Source of the DNA: Nostoc sp. CHAB 5715
Lineage (GTDB): Bacteria > Cyanobacteriota > Cyanobacteriia > Cyanobacteriales > Nostocaceae
NCBI RefSeq assembly: GCF_020829685.1
Contig: NZ_JAIVFR010000251.1
Coordinates: 1 to 8,164, forward strand
Reading direction: 5' to 3'
DNA: 8,164 nucleotides
The position numbers and the translations under genes were made by a program. Below the pieces are notes generated by a model. It was given only the letters and a program-made list of their open reading frames with translations. It was not told the origin of the DNA and searched no databases. Shown one piece after another: positions 1 to 7,277 of the stretch (positions within the stretch are counted from its first letter, which is position 1; the number at the start of each line of letters is the position of its first letter).

Positions 1-3000
1 ATGGGCGGCAACTTGACTGCCCAGGTCCGCAACATCGCCGAGGTAACGACCGCCGTGGCGCGTGGCGATCTCAATCGCAAGATCACCGTGGACGTGAAGG
101 GCGAAATTCTCGAGCTGAAGGAGACCATCAACACGATGGTCGACCAGCTCAATTCTTTCGCGGGCGAGGTGACCCGCGTCGCGCGCGAAGTCGGCACCGA
201 GGGCAAACTTGGCGGACAGGCCCAGGTCGCAGGCGTTGGTGGCACCTGGAAGGACTTGACCGACAGCGTGAACTTCATGGCTTCGAACCTGACCGAACAG
301 GTTCGCGGCATCGTCAAGGTCGTGACCGCAGTGGCCAACGGCAACCTTAATCAACGGCTGACGGTGCAAGCCAAGGGCGAAGTCGCTGCCCTTGCCGACA
401 CCATCAACAATATGACCGACACGCTTGCCACATTCGCCGATCAGGTGACGAACGTCGCCCGTGAGGTCGGTGTGGATGGACGGCTCGGCGGGCAGGCCCA
501 TGTCCCGGGTGCCGCCGGCACCTGGAAGGACCTCACCGGCAACGTCAATCTGCTTGCGGCCAACCTGACCAGTCAGGTGCGTGCGATCGCCGACGTCGCG
601 ACCGCGGTGACCAAGGGCGATCTCACGCGCTCCATCCAGGTCGAGACGCGCGGTGAGGTGGCCGAACTCAAAGACAACATCAACACGATGATTTCAAACC
701 TGCGCGAAACGACCGAGCGCAACCGGGACGAGGACTGGCTCAAAACCAATCTCGGCCGGTTCACCGGCATGCTGCAGGGTGAACGCGAGCTGTCTAACGT
801 CGGCCAGATGCTGCTGAGCCAGCTGTGTCCGCTGGTCAACGCCTACCAGGGCACAATCTACCACCTTAGCGGCAACGAGGAAAAACCCGAAGAGCAGCAG
901 GAATTGCGTCTGCTTTCCAGCTACGCGCATAGCGGGCGCATCAGGGAAACCATTGCCTTGGGCGAAGGGCTCGCCGGACAATGCGCCGTTGAGAAGTCTC
1001 GCATCCTCATAACAAGCGTGCCGCAGGACTTCATTGCCATTTCCTCGAGCTTGGGCGAAGCGCCCATGGTCAACATCGTGGTGCTGCCAGTCCTGTTTGA
1101 GGGCGCCACCAAGGCCGTCATCGAGCTCGCGACGCTGCAGCCGTTCACGGAAGTCAACCTCGCATTCCTCGATCAGCTGACCTTGAGCATCGGCGCGGTG
1201 TTCAACACCATCGAGGCGACGATGCGGACCGAGGGTCTGCTCACGCAGTCGCAACAGCTGACCGTGGAGCTGCAGTCGCGACAGACAGAACTGCAGCAGA
1301 CCAACGAAGAGTTGGGCACCAAAGCGCGGCTGCTGGCGGAACAGAACGCCGAGGTGGAACGCAAGAACGCGGAAGTCGAGCAGGCCCGTTATGCGCTTGA
1401 AGAGAAAGCGGCTGAGCTGGCGCTGACCTCAAAGTACAAGTCCGAGTTCCTCGCCAACATGTCTCACGAACTGCGCACGCCGCTCAATTCCATCCTCATC
1501 CTCAGCCAGCAGTTGTCGCAGAATTCCTCCGGGGGCCTCAGCGAAAAGCAGGTCGAGTTCGCGCGCAATATCAACTCTTCCGGTTCGGACCTGCTCAACC
1601 TGATTAATGATATTCTGGACCTGTCGAAGATCGAGTCCGGCACCGTCACCGTCGACATCGAGGACATCCCCTTCGCGGCCCTTCGCGATACCGTCATTCG
1701 AAACTTCCGCCATGTCGCGGAAGCCAAGAACCTGCCGTTCAACGTGCATTTTGCCGAGCGCCTGCCTCAGTCGATGAGCAGCGACCCGAAGCGGCTGCAT
1801 CAGATCCTCAAGAACCTGCTGTCAAACGCCGTCAAGTTTACTGCCCGTGGCCATGTCGACGTACGCGTCGATGTTGCGACACAAGGCTGGACTCCTGATC
1901 ATCCCCTGCTCAGCAACGCGCCGCAGGTGGTCGCCTTCACCGTCGAGGATACCGGCATCGGTATCGCGCCCGACAAGCAGAAGCTGATCTTCGAGGCGTT
2001 CCAGCAGGCTGACGCCGGCACATCGCGCAAGTACGGCGGTACTGGCCTAGGTCTGGCGATCAGCCGAGAGCTGGCCTTCTTGCTCGGAGGAGAAATCAAG
2101 CTGACCAGCGTCTACGGCACGGGTAGCACGTTCACCCTCTATCTGCCCCTTCAGTATGTTGGCCCCGAATCGACAAAGCCCGCCTTGAAAGACGACCATG
2201 AGGGCTACACCGATGCGGTGCGCGAGCTGCATGTGCTTTCCACGGCGCGGGAAGAGCATATCGACGACGACCGCAATCAGGTTGCGGAAGGGGACGCCGT
2301 TCTGCTCATCATCGAGGACGATCCGCACTATGCGCGAATCCTTTTGGGGTTGGCGCGCGATAATGGGTTCAAAGGCATCGTGGCGACCAAGGGCGCAACC
2401 GGTCTCGCGATGGCACGTAAGTTCCGACCGGCGGCCATCTCTCTCGACATCTTCTTGCCCGACATGCTCGGTTGGACGGTCCTCAATCAGCTCAAACTCG
2501 ATCCGGCCACCCGGCACATTCCGGTGCAGATCATCACACTGGAGGAGGAACGCCAGCATGGCCTGTCGCACGGCGCATTCGCTTACCTCGTAAAGGAGCC
2601 CACCACCGAGCCGCTCAAAGCCGCTTTCGACCGCATCAGGGACTTTGCTGCCCCACGCACCAAAAAGCTCTTGATCGTCGAAGACAACGATATCGAGCGC
2701 CAGTCGATGGTCGAACTTCTCGGCTATGACGACATCGAGGTCGTCACTGTCGAGAATGGCGAACAGGCGCTTGAAGCCCTGGGAGATCAGTCATTCGACT
2801 GTATGGTTCTCGACCTTCGCCTGCCCGATATGACCGGATTCGAGCTGATGGACCGGATCCACGAACGGTTGCCGGACTTGCCGATCGTGATCTTTACCGG
2901 CAAGGAGCTGACGTCTGACGAGCAGGCTCAGCTGAAGACCGTCGCGAAGAGCATTGTCCTCAAGGATGTCCAGTCGCCCGAGCGGCTTTTGGATGAGACG

Positions 3001-3459
3001 GCACTGTTCCTGCACCGCGTCGTTACCGACCTTCCGCCGCAGATGCAGGCGATGTTGGAACGTCTGCACGGCTCTAACGAGGTTCTGCGTCACCGGAAGG
3101 TCCTGGTGGTTGATGACGATGCCCGCAACATTTTTGCGCTGACTTCCGTCCTCGAAAATCACGATATGGACGTGATGAGCGCAACCAACGGCCGCAAGGC
3201 GATCGAGCTGGTGAAATCCACACCCGATCTTGCCATGGTGCTCATGGACATCATGATGCCCGACATGGACGGATACGAGACCATGCGCAACATCCGGCAA
3301 TCCCCGGAGCATCGCGACCTGCCGATCCTTGCCCTCACGGCCAAAGCCATGCGGGGTGACCGGGAAAAGTGCCTTGATGCCGGGGCCAGCGATTATATCG
3401 CCAAACCAGTCAACACCGACCAGTTACTGTCTCTGATGCGCGTGTGGCTCTTCCGATGA
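1..3459 (+). CDS. Poly-HAMP hybrid sensor histidine kinase with GAF and three receiver domains (5' partial)
   Basis: Visible order over 1152 residues: HAMP-type repeats of 92-residue period (about 1-240), a GAF-like region (about 265-405), a long charged coiled coil (about 411-480), HisKA with phospho-acceptor His489 in [10 protein letters not shown], and a HATPase with N-box Asn609, G1 box DTGIGIAPD (650-658) and G2 box [10 protein letters not shown] (679-688). Three receivers follow, with phospho-acceptors Asp816, Asp938 and Asp1083. All three also keep the acidic pair, the Thr (846, 966, 1113) and the Lys (865, 988, 1135). This is the layout of Nik1-like group III hybrid kinases, which autophosphorylate on His and pass phosphate to Asp; bacterial members are often cytoplasmic. 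The codon at position 1 is an internal Met of the repeat, not a start, because family members carry more HAMP repeats upstream. The stop overlaps the next gene in an ATGA. No membrane segment is visible here. The signal is unknown. Family assignment is very secure. Confidence 0.96.
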   Translation: MGGNLTAQVRNIAEVTTAVARGDLNRKITVDVKGEILELKETINTMVDQLNSFAGEVTRVAREVGTEGKLGGQAQVAGVGGTWKDLTDSVNFMASNLTEQVRGIVKVVTAVANGNLNQRLTVQAKGEVAALADTINNMTDTLATFADQVTNVAREVGVDGRLGGQAHVPGAAGTWKDLTGNVNLLAANLTSQVRAIADVATAVTKGDLTRSIQVETRGEVAELKDNINTMISNLRETTERNRDEDWLKTNLGRFTGMLQGERELSNVGQMLLSQLCPLVNAYQGTIYHLSGNEEKPEEQQELRLLSSYAHSGRIRETIALGEGLAGQCAVEKSRILITSVPQDFIAISSSLGEAPMVNIVVLPVLFEGATKAVIELATLQPFTEVNLAFLDQLTLSIGAVFNTIEATMRTEGLLTQSQQLTVELQSRQTELQQTNEELGTKARLLAEQNAEVERKNAEVEQARYALEEKAAELALTSKYKSEFLANMSHELRTPLNSILILSQQLSQNSSGGLSEKQVEFARNINSSGSDLLNLINDILDLSKIESGTVTVDIEDIPFAALRDTVIRNFRHVAEAKNLPFNVHFAERLPQSMSSDPKRLHQILKNLLSNAVKFTARGHVDVRVDVATQGWTPDHPLLSNAPQVVAFTVEDTGIGIAPDKQKLIFEAFQQADAGTSRKYGGTGLGLAISRELAFLLGGEIKLTSVYGTGSTFTLYLPLQYVGPESTKPALKDDHEGYTDAVRELHVLSTAREEHIDDDRNQVAEGDAVLLIIEDDPHYARILLGLARDNGFKGIVATKGATGLAMARKFRPAAISLDIFLPDMLGWTVLNQLKLDPATRHIPVQIITLEEERQHGLSHGAFAYLVKEPTTEPLKAAFDRIRDFAAPRTKKLLIVEDNDIERQSMVELLGYDDIEVVTVENGEQALEALGDQSFDCMVLDLRLPDMTGFELMDRIHERLPDLPIVIFTGKELTSDEQAQLKTVAKSIVLKDVQSPERLLDETALFLHRVVTDLPPQMQAMLERLHGSNEVLRHRKVLVVDDDARNIFALTSVLENHDMDVMSATNGRKAIELVKSTPDLAMVLMDIMMPDMDGYETMRNIRQSPEHRDLPILALTAKAMRGDREKCLDAGASDYIAKPVNTDQLLSLMRVWLFR
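10..714 (+). repeat. Tandem 276-bp (92-codon) HAMP-encoding repeats
   Basis: Two complete units (10-285 and 286-561) and a partial third (562 to about 714) begin with the same pattern: [34 protein letters not shown] and [17 protein letters not shown], at residues 4, 96 and 188. Each unit is a HAMP four-helix segment followed by a linker with the mark REVG-x-x-G-x-LGGQA and GTWKDLT. The 92-residue period is typical of group III hybrid kinases, where HAMP units are thought to form a stacked signal-transmitting coiled coil. The repeat array almost certainly continues left of the window. DNA identity between units is only moderate, so this is an old protein-level repeat, not a recent duplication. 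Confidence 0.9.
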
Positions 3460-4715
3460 AGCAGAGAGCTGGAAAAACCATGAAAGCGGCGCCGGTCTTG
3501 GCCGTGGATAACGAGAAAAGCCCAAACGCTGGTGGAACTACGGTTATGGCCGGCGACACTGTCGAAGATCTTCATGCGCCCGCGCGGCCAGCTGCCGGGT
3601 CGACACCGATCAATATCCTGATCGTAGACGACGAGCCAAAGAACTTGGCGGTGCTGGAAGCGGTTCTGGACAATCCCGAGTATCGTCTCGTACGTGCGGA
3701 ATCCGCAGAGCAGGCGCTTCTCGCTCTGCTTGCGGATGATTTTGCGCTCCTCATCCTTGACATTCGCATGCCGGGCGTCACGGGGTTCGAGCTTGCGCAG
3801 CTGGTCAAGGATCGGAAGAAGACCGCCCTGGTCCCGATCATCTTTCTGACGGCGTATTACAATGAAGATCAGCATGTGCTGGAGGGCTATGGCAACGGGG
3901 CTATCGATTACCTCCACAAGCCCGTCAACGCGCCCGTGCTGAGGGCGAAAGTTGCGGTCTTTGCCGAGCTCTACAGGAAACAACGCGAAGCCGACGAGGC
4001 CAACAGGGCCTTGCTCGCCGAGGTCAATTCTCGCCGGCGTGCGGAAGACCAGCTCCGTGAGTTGAACAATACGCTCGAGCAGCAGGTCAGCAGCCGCACC
4101 GAGCACATCCGCGTGTTGATGAATGAGGTCAGTCATCGCTCGAAAAACATCCTGAGCTTGGTCATGGTCATGGCCCAGCAGTCAGCGGCAGCGCGATCGG
4201 ACGACTTCCTGTCGCGATTTGCGAAGCGCATCCAGGCCCTGGCCACCAATCAGGATCTTCTTATTCAGACCCAGTGGCAGAGCGTCGAGATGGCGGAGCT
4301 TGTTCAGGCACAGCTGGCTCTGTTCGAAGAGATCGTCGGCAAGAGAATTGGTTTCTCCGGCCCCCAACTGGCCGTTACCGCTAAGGCCTCCCAGTCCATC
4401 GGCATCGCTCTCCATGAACTTGCGACCAACGCCGCGAAGTATGGGGCGTTGTCCACGACAGACGGCCGCGTCGATATCGCATGGTCTATCGAGCACCAGG
4501 ACAGCTCCAAGCCACGCTTCTGTCTCAGCTGGTCGGAGAGCGAGGGCCCGGTGGTCGCCGCGCCGGATCATCGCGGGTTTGGGACACGCGTCGTGAAAGA
4601 CATGGTCGAAATGGCACTCGATGGAACAGTGCGGCTCGACTATGCGCCCGCAGGCCTCTCCTGGCGGCTGGAGTGCCCGGCTTTAAGTATCCTGCAAGAC
4701 ACGCCTCCCCCATGA
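3456..4715 (+). CDS. Receiver-HWE histidine kinase fusion
   Basis: A 419-residue protein. After a poorly conserved N-terminal stretch of about 50 residues comes a receiver (about 53-170) with Asp58/Asp59, phospho-acceptor Asp102, Thr132 and Lys155. A coiled coil (about 175-220) leads into an HWE-type kinase core: H-box EVSHRSKN with His227, N-box HELATNAAKYGAL (His320, Asn325), the W-x-E signature WSE (Trp359, Glu361) and a G-box RGFGTRVV. The N-box His plus W-x-E define the HWE family, which is abundant in Alphaproteobacteria. Phosphate on the receiver probably gates the kinase, and its partner may be the next gene's receiver (inference). The start is taken at the ATG overlapping the previous stop (ATGA, 3456-3459). 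No clear Shine-Dalgarno precedes it, which fits translational coupling. A GTG at 3444 and an ATG at 3480 are in-frame alternatives. No membrane segments are seen, so a cytoplasmic protein is expected. Confidence 0.93.
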   Translation: MKQRAGKTMKAAPVLAVDNEKSPNAGGTTVMAGDTVEDLHAPARPAAGSTPINILIVDDEPKNLAVLEAVLDNPEYRLVRAESAEQALLALLADDFALLILDIRMPGVTGFELAQLVKDRKKTALVPIIFLTAYYNEDQHVLEGYGNGAIDYLHKPVNAPVLRAKVAVFAELYRKQREADEANRALLAEVNSRRRAEDQLRELNNTLEQQVSSRTEHIRVLMNEVSHRSKNILSLVMVMAQQSAAARSDDFLSRFAKRIQALATNQDLLIQTQWQSVEMAELVQAQLALFEEIVGKRIGFSGPQLAVTAKASQSIGIALHELATNAAKYGALSTTDGRVDIAWSIEHQDSSKPRFCLSWSESEGPVVAAPDHRGFGTRVVKDMVEMALDGTVRLDYAPAGLSWRLECPALSILQDTPPP

Positions 4716-5062
4716 AAAAGCGCGTCCTCGTGGTGGAAGACGAGTCATTGCTCGCGCTCGACATTGCCGATCAGCTCGTCAATGCCGGATACGACGTGGT
4801 GGGGCCTGCGACATCGGTAAAAATGGCGCAACGCTTGATCGGCGCGGAGGGCTGTGACGCCGCCGTGCTTGACGTCAACCTCGGTAATGAGACCGTCGAT
4901 CCCGTCGCATTTAATCTGCAAGAACGAGGCATTCCATTCTTTTTCCTGTCAGGCAATTCGCGCGAGCAGGTACCCGCAGCGCTCCGCGACTATCTCTGGC
5001 TTTCAAAGCCCGTCTCGCAACCCATGCTGCTGGAGGCGTTGCTCCGATGCATGCCCCATTAA
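4712..5062 (+). CDS. Single-domain response regulator (receiver only)
   Basis: A 116-residue CheY-like receiver with no output domain. The acidic pair is Glu9/Asp10, the phospho-acceptor Asp54 (AVLDVNL), the hydroxyl residue Ser80 in PFFFLSGNS, and the conserved Lys99 in LSKPV. The F-x-S-G segment after beta-4 and the short downstream helix resemble the alphaproteobacterial FATGUY-type receivers and PhyR receiver domains, which act with HWE/HisKA_2 kinases in general-stress signalling; this resemblance is inference. It starts at an ATG overlapping the preceding stop in an ATGA, with no Shine-Dalgarno, so it is probably translated by coupling to the upstream HWE kinase, its most likely phosphodonor. 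With no DNA-binding or enzymatic domain, it must act by protein contact or as a phosphate shuttle or sink. Confidence 0.92.
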   Translation: MKKRVLVVEDESLLALDIADQLVNAGYDVVGPATSVKMAQRLIGAEGCDAAVLDVNLGNETVDPVAFNLQERGIPFFFLSGNSREQVPAALRDYLWLSKPVSQPMLLEALLRCMPH

Positions 5063-5131
5063 AGCGGGGACGCGTGATACCCGCGGCTAGCCAGTGTCAG
5101 GCTTGGCTGGCTCCACGCGACAATGTGAGAG

Positions 5132-5160
5132 GGCGGTGGGACAAGGCTTCAGCCACCGCC
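5132..5160 (+). terminator. Possible stem-loop terminator after the kinase operon
   Basis: GGCGGTGG and CCACCGCC form a perfect 8-bp GC-rich stem with a 13-nt loop, 70 bp after the receiver stop codon. The only following T run is four bases (5173-5176), which is not adjacent to the stem, so this is a weak intrinsic terminator at best. The rest of the 151-bp spacer (5063-5213) holds a weaker inverted repeat, AGCCAG/CTGGCT (5089-5112), and the palindrome CGAGCGCTCG (5181-5190). No gene is supported here. A convincing promoter for the next gene is not visible, so readthrough remains possible. Confidence 0.35.
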
Positions 5161-5180
5161 GGACGCTTGGGCTTTTGCGG

Positions 5181-5190
5181 CGAGCGCTCG
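5181..5190. promoter_or_regulatory. Palindrome CGAGCGCTCG upstream of the winged-helix gene
   Basis: A perfect 10-bp palindrome lies 23 bp before the ATG at 5214, in the place where a promoter or operator would be expected. Its GAGCG core recurs in the inverted repeat at 5239-5266, inside the start of the gene. It could be an operator for the winged-helix protein encoded next to it, but in GC-rich DNA a 10-bp palindrome can arise by chance. No good sigma-70 hexamers accompany it; GATTAT at 5196-5201 is the only -10-like sequence. Confidence 0.25.
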
Positions 5191-5213
5191 TAAGTGATTA
5201 TACCGGGGTAGGG

Positions 5214-5594
5214 ATGCCAAAGACGCCTATACCGCCGGATGTGAGCGAGTTTATTCTCGCTCACATTGATTCAATCGCTGCCATTGAAGCGCTCGTTTTG
5301 CTTGTCCGCCACGCCGACGAAGAGTTGGATGAGAAAAAGTTGGCGGCGCGCCTCTACATAACAGAACCCGAGGCCGGCCTTGTTCTCCAGTCCCTATGCG
5401 CCGAAGGTTTGGTCGCATTCGACGGGACTTGCTATCAATACAAATCGACCGACGAGAAGCTGCATTCGATGGTGGAGCGCGTGGTCTTCGCCTATCAGAA
5501 GCATTTGATCCCGGTGACCCGCCTTGTTCATTCGAGGCCGCAGCGTATCCGGGAATTTGCCGACGCTTTTCGCTTCAGGAAGGATCGCGGATGA
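5214..5594 (+). CDS. Small winged-helix-like protein, uncharacterised
   Basis: A 126-residue soluble protein. Predicted helices at about 21-33 (IAAIEALVLLVRH), 39-49 (DEKKLAARLYI) and 50-67 (TEPEAGLVLQSLCAEGLV), followed by a short hairpin at 69-78 (FDGTCYQYKS), read as a winged helix-turn-helix of the MarR/ArsR-like kind. A long helix (79-98) and a basic C-terminus (FADAFRFRKDRG) follow. A DNA-binding role is likely but not proven; a protein-protein adaptor is possible. The ATG at 5214 is chosen because the protein fold begins there and a purine-rich GGGGTAGGG precedes it. The reading frame stays open back to about 5094, but that extension looks non-coding. The stop overlaps the next gene's ATG. 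Placement directly before two small membrane proteins suggests it regulates them or works with them. Confidence 0.85.
   Translation: MPKTPIPPDVSEFILAHIDSIAAIEALVLLVRHADEELDEKKLAARLYITEPEAGLVLQSLCAEGLVAFDGTCYQYKSTDEKLHSMVERVVFAYQKHLIPVTRLVHSRPQRIREFADAFRFRKDRG
5239..5266. repeat. Perfect 11-bp inverted repeat in the 5' coding region
   Basis: ATGTGAGCGAG and CTCGCTCACAT are exact reverse complements separated by six bases (TTTATT). The repeat begins 25 bp after the A of the start codon and spans codons 9-18 (DVSEFILAHI). It could be a DNA operator for a dimeric regulator, possibly the winged-helix protein itself, or an RNA hairpin that limits translation or elongation early in the message. It has no U tract, so it is not a standard terminator. 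Confidence 0.6.
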
Positions 5595-5851
5595 TCGTCA
5601 ATATCATCTACACGATGTGCGCTCTGACCGCAGCGTTATGCGCGACTTTGCTCCTGCGAGCTTATTTTGTCGGCGGTTACCGTCTGCTCTTCTGGGCCGG
5701 TCTTTGCTTTGCCGGCCTCACCGTCAACAACCTCCTCCTCGTGATGGACAAGCTCGTCTTTCCTGACATGGACCTCTCTGTCTGGCGAACGACGGCGGCG
5801 CTCTTGGCGATGCTCGTGTTGATCTACGGGCTGATATGGGATTCCGAATGA
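5591..5851 (+). CDS. Small three-helix membrane protein, DUF5985-like (first copy)
   Basis: An 86-residue, very hydrophobic protein with three predicted membrane segments (about 4-24, 31-51 and 66-83). Between the first two lies the motif LLRAYFVGGYRLLFWAGLCF, typical of the DUF5985 type of small inner-membrane protein; the function is unknown. The ATG sits in an ATGA overlap with the upstream winged-helix gene, and a strong Shine-Dalgarno AGGAAGGA (5577-5584) lies 6 bases before it, so it is well translated in its own right. The stop overlaps the next gene in the same way. The pairing with a paralogue immediately downstream suggests a hetero-oligomer in the cytoplasmic membrane (inference). 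It has no signal peptide cleavage site or catalytic motif. Confidence 0.85.
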   Translation: MIVNIIYTMCALTAALCATLLLRAYFVGGYRLLFWAGLCFAGLTVNNLLLVMDKLVFPDMDLSVWRTTAALLAMLVLIYGLIWDSE

Positions 5852-6123
5852 ACGATCCAGTGAATTCAGTCTTGATCGGCGCGGTGGCAATGGCCTCGCT
5901 CGTCGCAACCCTGTTCTTCTTCCGCTTCTACCGTCAAACCGGGGATACCTTCTTCGCCTTTTTTGCCATCGCATTTGCTGTCGATGCGGCCGGCAGGTTT
6001 TTCCTCGGACTGACGCGCGGCTGGGAGGAGCACGAACCCATCTATTACATCATGAGGCTGGTGACGTTCTGCCTTATCCTGGTGGCAATATTTCTAAAGA
6101 ATCGTCCGAAGCGGACCCGATAG
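5848..6123 (+). CDS. Small three-helix membrane protein, DUF5985-like (second copy)
   Basis: A 91-residue protein with three predicted membrane segments (about 7-26, 33-55 and 66-84), ending in a basic tail (KNRPKRTR) expected to lie in the cytoplasm. It shares the layout of the preceding protein: FFRFYRQTGDTFFAFFAIAF matches the position of LLRAYFVGGYRLLFWAGLCF, followed by a helix, a short loop with acidic residues and a third helix. Identity is low, so the duplication is old. The start is taken at the ATG overlapping the upstream stop (5848-5851). An ATG four codons earlier (5836) is in frame but would overlap the preceding gene more deeply. Function is unknown; it is likely a partner of the first copy. 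Confidence 0.84.
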   Translation: MNDPVNSVLIGAVAMASLVATLFFFRFYRQTGDTFFAFFAIAFAVDAAGRFFLGLTRGWEEHEPIYYIMRLVTFCLILVAIFLKNRPKRTR

Positions 6124-6128
6124 CATAA

Positions 6129-6144
6129 CAGGCGCTCGCGCCTG
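6129..6144. terminator. GC-rich palindrome between convergent genes, possible bidirectional terminator
   Basis: CAGGCGC-TC-GCGCCTG is a perfect inverted repeat only 5 bp after the stop of the second DUF5985-like gene, and 58 bp beyond the stop of the hydrolase read from the other strand. It can form a very stable stem in both transcripts. Neither side carries a proper U tract, so termination would be weak or helped by Rho. The rest of the 79-bp gap shows nothing else. Confidence 0.45.
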
Positions 6145-6202
6145 ATGACCTATTCATGGGGTCTGCTTGAACTCGCCTCCGTGATGATGTCTTTTGCCTG
6201 CT

Positions 6203-7207
6203 TCACACCCGAGTCCGCTGCGTCGTCACCGGCTTCAGGGCGCGCTCCAATACATGCGCAACCCGGCGTGCGATGAGCTGCGGGTGGGCATGATGCACCA
6301 TATGGCCCACGCCCGGTACTTCGTCGAGGAAGCTGTTGTGAAGTTCCCGGTTGAGCCGGCGGCTGTGATGGGACGGCGTCACCATCCGGTCGTCCGTGCC
6401 CACGATGACGTCGACGGGCATCAGGAGCTCGCCGTAGCGCTTGGAGAGACGTGCGGCGGCCGCGGGCATTGAGGAGGTATCGGCCGCCACCGCCCCCAAC
6501 TGCGAGGGCCTGGTTGCCATCGGCACGGAGTAGCGCTCGCGGAATGCATCGGTCGGCCGCAACGGCCAAAAGACTTTCTTGATTGCCAACGGCGCCGTCG
6601 CTCGCGACATCAAGGGCCAGACTGTGTGGCGCAGAAGGTCCCCTATGGCTGGCATGTTTAAGATGCTTTGCAACATCACGTCCGTCCGTGTGGTCGGATA
6701 ATAGTAGCCGCCAATTAGCACCAGGCCGGAGATCGCATCGGGCTCGTCCAGCGCGAGGCTTAAGGCCACGAGCGTGGACCAAGAGTGTGCAACGATGACC
6801 GGACGTTCCGCTCGCATCTGATGCATCAACATGAGCAACAGCTGCGCCTCCTGTTCGGGACTCCACGCGCGCTCAGGACGCGTGGAGAGACCGAAGCCCG
6901 GACGGTCCAGTGCGATGACGCGATGATTTTCCGCGAGCTGGTCGATCAGGCCGCTGGCCTCCAACTCATCGACCATACCGCCGTTGCCGTGCAACAGGAT
7001 AACCGGCGGTCCGGAACCGCGGTCGACAACATGGATCGTCGTTTTGCCGATGGTGGCGAACCTGCCGATTGCTTGGTGACGGCTTTCCGCGCGGCGGGCG
7101 AGGTACTGCACGAGCACAGCGGACGCAGCTAAACCCGCCGCACCGAGCAAAGCTGCATTGCGGAGACTGGCATGGGTTTGCGCTTGGCGGAACGATACCG
7201 GGCTCAT
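6203..7207 (-). CDS. Membrane-anchored alpha/beta-fold hydrolase
   Basis: A 334-residue protein with an N-terminal hydrophobic helix (about 15-36, followed by ARRAESRH), which reads as a signal anchor or uncleaved signal. It is followed by a complete alpha/beta-hydrolase core: oxyanion segment HGNGG (73-77), DRPGFGLS (101-108), nucleophile Ser142 in AHSWS, a helical cap (about 165-250), acid Asp273 in GTDDRMVTP and base His302 in GVGHMVHH. The substrate cannot be told; epoxide, ester or haloalkane substrates all occur in this fold. The nucleophile elbow is A-x-S-x-S instead of the common G-x-S-x-G. The ATG at 7207 has a Shine-Dalgarno AGGA 8 bases upstream. It lies 21 bp beyond a terminator hairpin that follows the DUF892 gene, so it probably depends on readthrough or on a promoter inside that gene. 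Confidence 0.92.
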   Translation of the reverse strand: MSPVSFRQAQTHASLRNAALLGAAGLAASAVLVQYLARRAESRHQAIGRFATIGKTTIHVVDRGSGPPVILLHGNGGMVDELEASGLIDQLAENHRVIALDRPGFGLSTRPERAWSPEQEAQLLLMLMHQMRAERPVIVAHSWSTLVALSLALDEPDAISGLVLIGGYYYPTTRTDVMLQSILNMPAIGDLLRHTVWPLMSRATAPLAIKKVFWPLRPTDAFRERYSVPMATRPSQLGAVAADTSSMPAAAARLSKRYGELLMPVDVIVGTDDRMVTPSHHSRRLNRELHNSFLDEVPGVGHMVHHAHPQLIARRVAHVLERALKPVTTQRTRV

Positions 7208-7228
7208 AGCGGCTTTCCTTTCGGCAGC

Positions 7229-7261
7229 AAAAAAGAAGGCCGGTTTGCGACCAGCCTTCTT
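7229..7261 (-). terminator. Intrinsic terminator after the DUF892 gene
   Basis: On the minus strand, AAGAAGGCTGG and CCGGCCTTCTT form an 11-bp stem with one mismatch and a 7-nt loop, followed by a run of six T. This is a standard Rho-independent terminator, placed 16 bp after the DUF892 stop codon. The next gene on the same strand, the hydrolase, starts 21 bp beyond it. The hairpin may therefore act as a partial terminator that sets the ratio between the two genes. Confidence 0.85.
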
Positions 7262-7277
7262 GCATTAGGACGTCAAA

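Noticed and set aside
1..3. ATG at position 1 as the true start of the hybrid kinase
   Set aside because: It is the internal Met of a HAMP repeat; the repeat is already in progress and family members have further repeats upstream.
694..1254. Minus-strand 186-codon frame opposite the GAF region
   Set aside because: It lies fully antisense to a well-supported kinase gene and has no recognisable protein features; it is typical GC-rich shadow coding.
2047..2571. Minus-strand 174-codon frame opposite the kinase/receiver region
   Set aside because: Antisense to conserved ATPase and receiver motifs, no domain features of its own.
3057..3084. GGAAC followed by GTT on the plus strand as a second EcfG promoter
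   Set aside because: The spacer is 20 bases, outside the consensus, and it lies inside the hybrid kinase coding sequence.
3393..4136. Minus-strand 247-codon frame
   Set aside because: Opposite the REC-HWE gene, whose motifs are intact; the antisense product shows no family resemblance.
5064..5084. GCGGG/CCCGC inverted repeat just after the receiver stop
   Set aside because: Only a 5-bp stem with an 11-nt loop and no T run; too weak to call a terminator.
5094..5213. N-terminal extension of the winged-helix protein
   Set aside because: The 40 extra residues look random, cross the inverted repeats of the spacer, and the ATG at 5214 gives a complete fold.
6150..6866. Minus-strand 238-codon frame
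   Set aside because: It overlaps the alpha/beta hydrolase in another frame; the product is low-complexity Arg/Ala/Gly rich and lacks domain features.
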